DNA of 64,000 nt from Xanthostigma xanthostigma (Eukaryota > Arthropoda > Insecta > Raphidioptera > Raphidiidae), in contig OY754475.1 in assembly GCA_963575645.1 (NCBI GenBank), forward strand, positions 20,746,509 through 20,810,508. The letters run 5' to 3'. This document shows, in pieces, positions 36,884 to 45,995 of this stretch. Both the position numbers and the translations under genes were made by a program. How positions within the stretch are numbered: position 1 is the first letter of the stretch; each line of letters opens with the position of its first letter. The notes beneath the pieces were generated by a model. It saw only the letters and a list, made by a program, of their open reading frames with translations. It was not told where the DNA came from and did not search any database.

Positions 36884-39800
36884 ATGAGAACGCGACTGCT
36901 GCTGGCGGTGGCAATCATCTGTTCGCTGTCGGCGACAACAATGGCTGACAATCGCGATGAAAACGTCGAAAACGCGTCGCCCGACGCCGAGTTCAACTTC
37001 AATCAGCTGGGCGACATCGCGTCGATGGCGTCGGCGTTCATGGACGGCAAGTCCGGCGACCTCGGCGCAATGGGAAACATCATCGGCGGCATGATGCAAG
37101 GCGACGGCGCCAAAAACATGGGCGACGCCGTCATAGGAGCGCTCGCTCAAAATCCCGAACTGCTGTCCGGTCTCGGCAACATCCTCGCTCAGAACGCGGG
37201 AGGCGGCGGCGGCGGCGGACAGGGAGGCATCGATCCGAGCATGCTGTTGAACGTGCTCGGCGCGTTCGCCGCCGGCCAGAAGAAGAGCGGCGGCGGCGGC
37301 TGGAGCGATCTGCTCGGTTCTGTGCTCGGAGGCGGCGACGGCATCATGTCGACGCTCGTCGACGCCTACAAGGCGTTCGCCGGCGACGAGGCTCACGAAC
37401 GCGAGAGCGCGCATTCGGGACACGCGTGGCTCCTGCCGCCGCTCGTCGAACGCGCCCACCTCCTCTGGGACCATTTCACGCACACCGATCTGTACAAGAG
37501 AGTGTACGCGAAACTAGGAGTCGACAAATTGCTCAGAGCTTTCTCGGACAAGGAGGGTAATGTCGACGTCGACAGAATATTGACGCTGCTCGAGAACCAT
37601 TCGTTCCGCAAGTATTGGATCGGTGCCGCCACCAACTATCTCACGGACTTTGTCGGGTACTTCGCTGACCCGGCTACGCAGCAACAGTGAGTAGGACGTC
37701 TTTATTTTTAAAAATAAATATTGCAGATTAAATGTTTAAAGTCCATCCTAAAATTCTGCACGGTAATAAAACATTTCGATTTGAAGTAGATTCCGATGGT
37801 ACCTATTTATTACAATATTTAATCAGAACGGCGATAAAGTATAATACGAATCTAAAAGGCTCGGAAGTTAGATGCGATTAACCGAAAATTCAGAGTTTGT
37901 TTTTTTAAATTTATTTCAATGTTAATTTATGCCAATTTTCGTTTACTGTACATTTCTTGAACGGCAAAAAAAAACATACATTAATTCGTCCAGTATATAA
38001 TCAGTTAATTAGACGTTTGTGTTAATCGTAACGCTAATTAATTAATTTTAACAATTATCTACAATTAATAATCACATTGAAACACGAACACGTTTTTTTA
38101 TAATCTGAAATATTGTTTTAAAGTTAGAGTACTTAAATTACTGTAATCTTTCTGCAAGGCAAGATCTTATAATATCAGTCAAAAATGGATTTAAAATGAA
38201 TTGAAATAAAATTATTTATTTCGACAGATATTTGACAACAATTCAATACTTCGTGAACGGCTTTTTAAAAGCGCGAGGCTATCCGAAGCAGGCGCTCTTC
38301 AATCCTGAAAATCCGGTCGAAACCGTCAGTTTGGCGATAAACCTTTGGGCCAAGCAGACGTTCGGTTTCAAAATCGATTCGAAACAATACGTCAAACCGG
38401 CCATAATCTATTTCAAGGTGAGTCAAGGGGGCACCGTTATTTAATCATATATATTAATACGCTAAGGTTTAAGATGTTTGCCTCCCTTTTTAGAAAAAAC
38501 CACACAATTTCTCCACATAAATTATATATCATTTTACAGATAATTGCTTGCTCTACTGACATCGACAACTAAAAAATTTAATATTGCTATTGTTTTTGTA
38601 AATTAATTAAACTCTGAACAACGTCTGCCATCTGACGGCGTAACGTTAACATTTCGATCTGTCATCTGACCTTCATATTGTAAATACTGCCATCTGACGG
38701 GCAACGCTGAACAACGCTTTTGCTACTTGCGCCTCTATATGACAATTTTAGTAAAATATTTCTTTGATCTGTCATCTGAGCTTCATATTGTAATACAACA
38801 AAAAGAAGTGCGTTATAAGCAGTGTGCAAAATTAGAAACGAATTGAATACCTGCAATCATATTTAAAAAATAATTTTGTAAAGTGATAATTATTATACAG
38901 TAAAACCTCGTTAACACGAACTCGTAAAAATCAGGCAAAAAGTTCGTGTTATGTGGGAGTTCGTGTAAACCGAGTATGGCATAAAATACAGTCATTTTTT
39001 AAGTGTCAAATCATGATTTATTTTAAGTAAACATTGAATAATTATTTATTATAAATTATCTAATAACATTAATTGTTCTTAAATATTATCTGAGTTTGAA
39101 AGTTTGTTTTTATTTGTTTACAAAATACATTTCAATAAATAAGAGGGGAAACATTTTGAGGTATGTTTCTATTTATAGGATTTCGAATGAATTTTTAATC
39201 TCTCAGTCCTTTGTCTATTTTTAGAATGTGAGTTAATTACTTTTGTAATCCCTTAAGCGAATCTTTTCTTTTAGTTGTATTGTATATTCATTGACCAAAA
39301 TGATCAAAATATATGATTTGAGAATTTTTGTAGTTCGTATTATCCGATAATTAACCGTGAAGGGACGAAAAAGTTGTTCGAAGTTCGTATTAACGAGGGT
39401 TCGTGTTAACCGAATATAATTACATTAAAGCTTATGTGACCATTGTCGAGAGCAAATTTTTGTTCGCGTTAAACCGAAATTCGTGTTAACCGTGTTCGTG
39501 TTAACGAGGGTTTACTGTACTTATTTATTGCGAATAATTCGCACAGGTCACGCTAGTTGTTTTTGTATTATAAGCCTCCGGTTCCCAGATTCTAGAACTG
39601 GAGAAGGCATTGGCTTTAAAAACTACATAGTTATATGGTCAAAAAATTGGATAAACGTGCCGGACCTGAGTTTGCCGAGGCCCCCACGACTCGTACACGA
39701 TTAGCTGCATTCTTAAACTGTTATTTTAACGCGTTTCTTTAGGATCTGGTCGACCGCGCTCAACAACGCGGCCTGCTCATCAAGACGGGAATCGATTCGC

Positions 39801-40246
39801 GGAAAGTGTCGCAGAAGATAACGGACACCCTCAATCTGGAGATCATAGAGCCGGTGCTCCGGGTGTTCCGGGCGTACAGGTTCGCCAAGAAGGTGCCTCA
39901 GTGCGACAAGTACGTCATGTGCGTCATCAACGAAGAGAATCCCAACGACCGGATTACGTTGCCCGGACTGAAGATCGGCCTGAGCAAGGGGACGAGTCTC
40001 ATCGCCAGCTGGTTCCTGAGCGCTCACACGGGCTCGTCGTACTTTGGACTCTACGACGCTATCTCGTCGGCCGACAAATGTCACGTGAGTTGAACAAAAC
40101 ACCGTTCGACGCTCGGTCGTTCGAATACGGAGAGTAATTTATTTTGTTTTATTTTTTAGCAAAAATACCCGATCCCCGAATGTGACGGTTTTCATGCGGA
40201 AGAAATAAGAGTCACTACGGAAGAATACATCCACAACGAATTATAA
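36884..40246 (+). CDS. Secreted Gly-rich conserved protein, function unknown (4 exons)
   Basis: Exons 36884-37686, 38228-38417, 39743-40084 and 40160-40246 join in frame into about 473 residues. The N-terminus is a signal peptide (charged MRTR, then LLLAVAIICSLSATTMA, cleavage near 21). Residues ~30-170 are low in charge and rich in Gly, Ala and Met, with Gly runs near 106 and 133. The rest looks folded, with hydrophobic and amphipathic stretches and four Cys near the C-terminus. No transmembrane segment follows the signal, so it should be exported. I recognise no named family; it has the look of a protein conserved among insects. Coding DNA is far richer in GC than the surroundings. Splice sites are canonical (GTGAGT/ACAG, GTGAGT/TTAG, GTGAGT/TTAG). 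Intron 2 contains a Helitron with a nested MITE. Confidence 0.85.
38445..39556 (+). mobile_element. Non-autonomous Helitron, copy 3, interrupted
   Basis: Plus-strand copy of the element at 8818 and 19514. It starts TC (38445-38446) after a host A and ends CTAG (39553-39556) before a host T; a hairpin at ~39528-39544 precedes the end. It is split at 38897 by a 620-bp element. Removing the insert restores the sequence seen in the other two copies. It lies in intron 2 of the secreted-protein gene. Confidence 0.85.
38898..39517. mobile_element. pogo-like MITE nested in Helitron copy 3
   Basis: Terminal inverted repeats CAGTAAAACCTCGTTAACAC / complement, flanked by TA (38896-38897 and 39518-39519). 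The CAGTA...CCTCGTTAA type of end and the TA target are usual for pogo/Tigger relatives. Several internal copies of ttcgtgttaac lie near the ends. No transposase frame. Confidence 0.85.
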
Positions 40247-40360
40247 AAATAGCTCTTAAACTCTTTTGAGAAAATATTACCAAAACTGAATCGAAAAAAT
40301 GCCTTCAGAAAAATTTTATTTATTATTTAAAAATGTTGCGGCTGCAACGTTGACGATAGT

Positions 40361-40366
40361 AATAAA
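40361..40366 (+). terminator. Polyadenylation signal AATAAA, secreted-protein gene
   Basis: AATAAA 115 bp after the stop codon. Confidence 0.45.
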
Positions 40367-42605
40367 TGGAAATGTTTCTGGACGCCAATTTTAGGTATAA
40401 GATATATAATTATTTAGAAACAAATTGTTTTCGAGACTTCATCGGCAGTTTGCAATAAAAAAGAGAGACTGATGCGTTTAATTCGCAAGTCAGCATTTCC
40501 CGTCGTATCAAAACTGCCAACTTGCACGTTGCAGGCCAGTATTAGCAGAAATGACACGGTTTGATTTTTTTTAATATTATATATATTATTGAGCGCGAGA
40601 TCGCCCGGGTAGAGATGTTATATCGATATACTGTTCAATAAATTGTCTTTTCAGATTAATATAAAATGGAGAACTGTAGTTCTATTTTTCACACATCTAG
40701 TTAAGTATTATATTAGATTTAATTAATTGTTGTTGGTTGTTCAAAGTGTTTTTTTTTTGTGCAATTTATTATACAGGAATCTCTTAAATGTGTAGGAGTT
40801 TTCATTTTTAATAGTTTATTAAATAATTTTATTGTCAAAATGTGATATAAACTATTTAATTATTTTACACTGTTGAAACGCTCACCTAAATAGTTTTAAT
40901 TTAATAAATTATGGGATAAAATTTTTAATACGAACAATTTCGTTTTATTTCTATCCCTGTAAGAAGGAATTAGATCATTTGTCTTCTTCGTCAGACATTC
41001 GTACTACTCGAAACAGATTTCGATAAAGCGTGTGCAAAAAAACACGCTATCGGACGGACGAACAAGAGAAGATCGATGCCTTTTGTCAAATCAGTTTAAT
41101 ATTATTTTTGCATATGTATAAATCTGTTATTGTGATTCTCATCTTGGTCAGAAGCCTGTGATTTCGATAACGAAAAACATAAAATTCAATACAGGCCACA
41201 TTGTCAGTTGGAGTCGTACATTTGACAAATGTCATGTTTTTTTAAAAGGCAATAATTGTCATGCATAATAATTACGCAATCAGTAACACATTAATGACAG
41301 CATTTACTATAGAAATCATAAAATGTCAAAAAAACATTCCTAAAATGACATAACATTGCAAAGTTTTAAGTTGTTTTTACCTGTTGTGATTGTCCACTGC
41401 CGTTGTTGTAAAAATGTATATTTTCTTACGTCTTTTCGAACTTTGCAAAATGTCAACACAAAACACACTGACTTTAAGAACACTATTTGCACAATCACTT
41501 CAATTGAACTTAAATTAATCGTTGCACAAAACACTTTTTTTGTCCAAAAAATGTCAGTTGGATAATTTCGCTCATTTTGTAATTGTTGTTGACTGCTACT
41601 GCAACGCCAACGTCTACAGACGGCAAATAGCTGAACTAGGAAACGACCCATACCAGAGACCTCTTACACTCCTTTTTGTTCTGACCCATGGAGGATACTT
41701 ATATTAAAATTAAATTATTTTTAATAAATGTCGTCTTATATGGCATTAAAATAACTTTAATATGAAGACTTTAGTGTAAATTTGCAAATTTCAATGCGTA
41801 AATAAGCTATTAACATTATAATAGAATGTTTGATGTCTCAAAATTTTGAAGGTTAAGTTGCTGTCAAAAGTTTGTGATAGCTTTGCCCCCTTCGCTTTAG
41901 AGCTTCACAAAAATCGGTGTTCATAATTTTCCACTTAACTGAAAACATTTTGACAAACGTAAATTCTTTGGTTATGAGACGAAGACGTCTTATTGTATAT
42001 CGATTATGACTGTAGAAAGTAAAAACTGCTTTACGTGAAGAAATAATTTATTTCATCCTTTAACGCTGTATAAAATGGTGACTGTCGATAGCGACGATTG
42101 TATTCTGTTGAAAGTACGGAGATAGGATGGGACGATCGGACGTTTACGAAGAGATTTATTGAAACGTAGGATCATAAATTATAAAAGTTCATTTTATTTT
42201 CTACAAAATATTTTCTATTTACAGGCCAATTTCCAAATAACCTTTTCTACGATATGCGTATCCGATAATGTCGACACACCGTCTCCGCTGTAACCATTCT
42301 GTCGCTTAGATCACTCGAGTATTGTTGACTAGAAATTTATACTTTGGTATCGACTATAGACACGTTACTAATTAATACTAATATGCAAAAATAGTGCTCT
42401 TTAAAGACAATAATATAAAAAAATAAAAACGCTTTTGCGAAATATTTGCACAAACATATCTATTTTCTAAAGTTTCAGTGCAGTCTAGAGATCACGTTTT
42501 TCACCAAACAAATTGCGCGTTCTTACGTTGGAATAATTCGAGTATTTATTTTAATATTACAAAGGCAAAAGAACCGATCGAAAATCAATTTGTGCTAACT
42601 TCTAA
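40367..42605. other. Spacer between the secreted-protein gene and ARL3
   Basis: AT-rich, no gene seen. It contains an imperfect hairpin at 41021-41052 (CGATAAAGCGTGT, short A-rich loop, ACACGCTATCG). Nothing else can be supported. Confidence 0.5.
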
Positions 42606-42698
42606 AGCTGTGCCCTGACTATGCCGATCGGCAAAGCTGCACTAGTGTGGACGTGACTGTCGGCAAATTCGTTGCCGATCGGTAGCCAGGACACAGCT
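42606..42698. mobile_element. 93-bp hairpin MITE flanked by TAA
   Basis: Inverted ends AGCTGTGCCCTGACTATGCC and AGCTGTGTCCTGGCTACC match over ~28 bp, including a shared CCGATCGGCAA. TAA on both sides (42603-42605 and 42699-42701). It lies just beyond the ARL3 stop codon, probably in or near its 3' UTR. Confidence 0.78.
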
Positions 42699-42771
42699 TA
42701 AGGCATTATACATAAAGCTCTATTCTCACATGGACGGAATAAATATTCAAACGCGCGGAATCTACAGAAAC

Positions 42772-43907
42772 CTATTTTTTCTTAATATTTTTGCAAACCC
42801 ATTCCATTCCCTCCTGGAAAATGAAAAAAAAAATAAGAATTAACAGTCGTTACTATATCGAACGCAACTGGAAGCATAAAATTAACCTGCCGTTTAGCGA
42901 TTTCTTGTTTTCGGAAAGCGTAGAAGCAAATCATATAATAAAACAAACGAATGAACTCGTTTTCTTTCAATTGTTTCTGTACTTACGAACGATATTGTGT
43001 CTCTAACAAGTTCGGAGACATTTGAACCATCTATTTCCCGTATGGGTAAATCAGAAGCATTCGAAAATAAAAATAAACATAGCACTTACTCTGACGCCTT
43101 CGGACTTGGTGGCGGAGCACGCCTGTATTTGCCAAGCGCGATCTTTAATCTGAGGCAATGAAAGTGACTCCGCCAGTTCGGAAGCGGTAAGCGATTCCGG
43201 TAAATCTTGTTTGTTGGCGTAGACGAGCAACGGAATGGCCTGAAGTTTCTCGTCTTCGAGCAGTTCTATTAGTTCCCCGGCAGTTTCTTCCAATCGTTTA
43301 ACGTCGGCAGCATCCACGACGTATATCTATAAAAGAAAATAAAACGTCAGAGTTTGTCCTCCGAACTTCCGAAATGACTGAACTTACGAGAACGTCTGTG
43401 TTTTCAAAATAGTTCCTCCAATAGGGTCTGATCTTTCTCGTGCCGCCGATGTCCCACACGTTCAATTTGAAGCCATCGGAAATAACTGATTTTATATTGA
43501 AACCGGCAGTCGGTGTAATTGTGCTGATATCTTCCGATGCGAGCGTTTTAAGAATTGTCGTCTTGCCAGCATTGTCGAGCCCCAACAGTAACAGCCGAAG
43601 TTCTTTCTCCGGAGCTGCTCGCAATTTTCTTAAAAGCGATAAAAGACCCTGCAATGTAATTTGTCAACGTAAAATCTACTAAACATCTCAAAACACGATC
43701 GAGTATAAGATAATATATTTATAATTTCGCTTATCTGATTTATCTTTCACAATGTTTTGGTTATGTTGTTCATGGCAACCAAATGTCAAACAAATCAAAT
43801 GTGACATTTCGAGTACAGAAACATTAAAAACTAATAATTGCGATAAAATAAATACCGCGTTACTTATTTATTCGTTAAACATTCGATAACTGAACTGAAC
43901 TCACCAT
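42772..43907 (-). CDS. Arl3: ADP-ribosylation factor-like GTPase 3 (dead end), 4 exons
   Basis: Minus-strand exons 43905-43907 (the ATG alone, followed by GTGAGT), 43388-43648, 43090-43326 and 42772-42813 join in frame into 180 residues; ARL3 is usually about 182. ARL3 releases lipidated cargo for cilia and acts on microtubules. Order along the protein: GLLSLLRKL amphipathic N-terminus, P-loop GLDNAGKT (24-31), TAGFN switch I, DIGG switch II, NKQD (guanine specificity) and CSA. The C-terminus [13 protein letters not shown] matches ARL3. Switch II reads [13 protein letters not shown] where ARL3 normally has GGQ, so the catalytic Gln is Thr here. The split after the first codon hides the start from a simple ORF scan. 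Divergent neighbour of the RCC1-repeat gene, 133 bp away. Confidence 0.92.
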
Positions 43908-44040
43908 TGTGCAATAATTAAAAATGATCAATATATAAAATAAAATAAATTTTTTGACATGTAAAAATAGTTGCCGTTTCGATTTCAATCAGAAATGCCA
44001 GCTTTGATAAAACTAAAATAACTAAATACAAATCAATAAA
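43908..44040. promoter_or_regulatory. Bidirectional promoter between ARL3 and the RCCD1-like gene
   Basis: Only 133 bp separate the two divergent start codons, so both 5' UTRs and the core promoters must fit here, or overlap the 5' UTR of one gene. AT-rich; no TATA box stands out with confidence. Confidence 0.6.
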
Positions 44041-45884
44041 ATGATTGTTTTGTACACCGGATTCAATTTGTACGGACAAATCCCCGACATGCCATCGAAA
44101 CAAAAAATCACAGAATTTTCAACCGTTTCGGCGGACGGGCATTTCGAAATGGCTTATTCTTTCATCGTATCGAAACAACACAATCTTACGGATAAAATTA
44201 CTATACGGGGTTACGTATCGAATAAATCTAAACACAAAATTGAAATATCCATTCCGGATATCGATACGATTTCCCAAATAGCTTGCTGCGACAACTTAAT
44301 ACTTTTTCTTCGCAGCGACGGAACTATATTAAAGTTAAATACAGAAGAGAAAGTTCTACAACCGATAACAGTTCCGAATTTTATTTCGACGGATAGCGAA
44401 ACTGATTCTTCGTGTTTGCAGACCGAGAAGATCGTTAAGTTATGTAGCGGGCGACGTATGAATTTAGCTTTATCGAGCGAAGGGAATGTTTTTTCGATAC
44501 CGACAAAAATTGATACTGAAAAAATTAAAATCGTTGACATCGCTTGCGGAAGAGAACACATGGTCTTGTTATCTATAGATGGAAATGTGTACACCTGGGG
44601 GAGCGGAAGGTCTGTATTTAAAATAATTTCGTTAACAAAATGAAATAAAGTTGCAAAACAGCTCTATGTAAAAGTTATCGGATGTCATTTATACGTTATG
44701 CCATGATGACATCGCTTCAAAATCAAAACACTGTCAACTGCACAGTTTTTGAATAATGTTTAACAGTAAAGCTATTAACATTCTTATTTGTAAAGCTATT
44801 AAAAGTTAATAAATACCTGGCAGTAGGTTTTCTCAATCAAAAATTGCCGTCATATTTACTTTATTATACGCTTTTTGTTTAGCTCATCTCATCGCAAAAA
44901 TGACGTTATCGAATTCCATAACATTTGAGATCTTTGCGCTGCAAACTTAATCGCTACATAATGTTTTTCTGTTTAAAACTTTAGAAGAAAAGTCCATAAA
45001 TATAGCTTCGACATAACCACAAATTAAAAACCGCTAAACACATATCCCAAGTGTCATTTACTGCGCATGTGTCGTACTGCTAGTTTCACAACAGATTCCT
45101 AAACTCATCAGGCGTACGAAGCAGCTAGATTACTGCGCTGTATTGTAAGCCTATGCATAGCAAAATGTGCTTCATTACTGCTTAAAACTTTTTTTTTTAA
45201 CTGAAAATGCAGGGACATAAAAGATGTGTAATTCACGATAAGGTTAAGTTTATAGATTAGTATAAGTTAGAAAATAAAATTAATTTTCGATTTTCAGTCG
45301 TGGTCAACTGGGCCATGAATCGCTAGAAGATGTGTCGGACCCACGAGTTGTAGAAGCGTTAGCCGGTATAGAAATAGTTAAAATCAGTGCTGGATTTTGG
45401 CATACGGCTGCAATAAGCGCTGGTGGTGATTTATATACTTGGGGCTGGAACAGCAACGGCCAGCTGGGGTTCCGTAACGAAAATATTGACAATAGCTACA
45501 CGCAAGGTATGGGAGACGCGACAAAGAAAGAACAGCAAGATCGGGCCAGTGTATCGGTTCTTCCGGTGCCGTGGGCCGTCGATTTTGGCGATCTGAATGC
45601 GTTGCAAGTAGAATGCGGTGCCCGACATACCGTTGTACTGACTGGTAAGTCATTAAAAAAATGTTTCGAAAAGAATAATTAATTTAACTGGAAATGTTTT
45701 AATTTCAGACGATGGTTCGGTGTACGGTTCTGGATGGAATAAATGGGGACAGTTGGGAGTGTCGGGCGAAATTAATTGTGAAAACGTGGATAAAATGATT
45801 AAAATCCACCAAATCGACAAAGCGAATGTCGACAAGATTAAAATTAAAACTGGACCATGGAGTACTGCTATTTGTATCAAATAA
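44041..45884 (+). CDS. RCCD1: RCC1-repeat protein, RCCD1-like (3 exons)
   Basis: Exons 44041-44609, 45298-45644 and 45709-45884 join in frame into 363 residues, close to vertebrate RCCD1 (about 376). RCCD1 partners the JmjC protein KDM8 on chromatin; that role here is inferred. RCC1-type blade words occur in order: ACGREHMVLLSIDGNVYTWG then GSGSRGQLGH across the first splice join; AGFWHTAAISAGGDLYTWGW with NSNGQLGF; CGARHTVVLTDDGSVYGSGW with NKWGQLGV at the second join. The N-terminal half is more diverged, beginning YTGFNLYGQIPD, like the first RCCD1 blade. The splice at 44609 completes an AG|T Ser codon, which supports the model. The stop overlaps an AATAAA signal (45880-45885). Confidence 0.85.
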
Positions 45885-45995
45885 ATAATATTTTTGTAAC
45901 TGTTTTGTAAAACAATAGTATTTTTTTATCAAAAATAAACGATTAATACATAAAATGAAAATGGCTGTATTAAAAATACACTTGAAAAAATGTTT

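Noticed and set aside
36824-37483. 219-codon minus-strand frame
   Set aside because: Shadow of exon 1 of the secreted Gly-rich protein, which has a signal peptide, proper splice sites and in-frame continuation.
41021-41052. Hairpin as a histone-type or rho-independent terminator
   Set aside because: The stem does not match the histone consensus, no histone gene is near, and bacterial terminators do not apply here.
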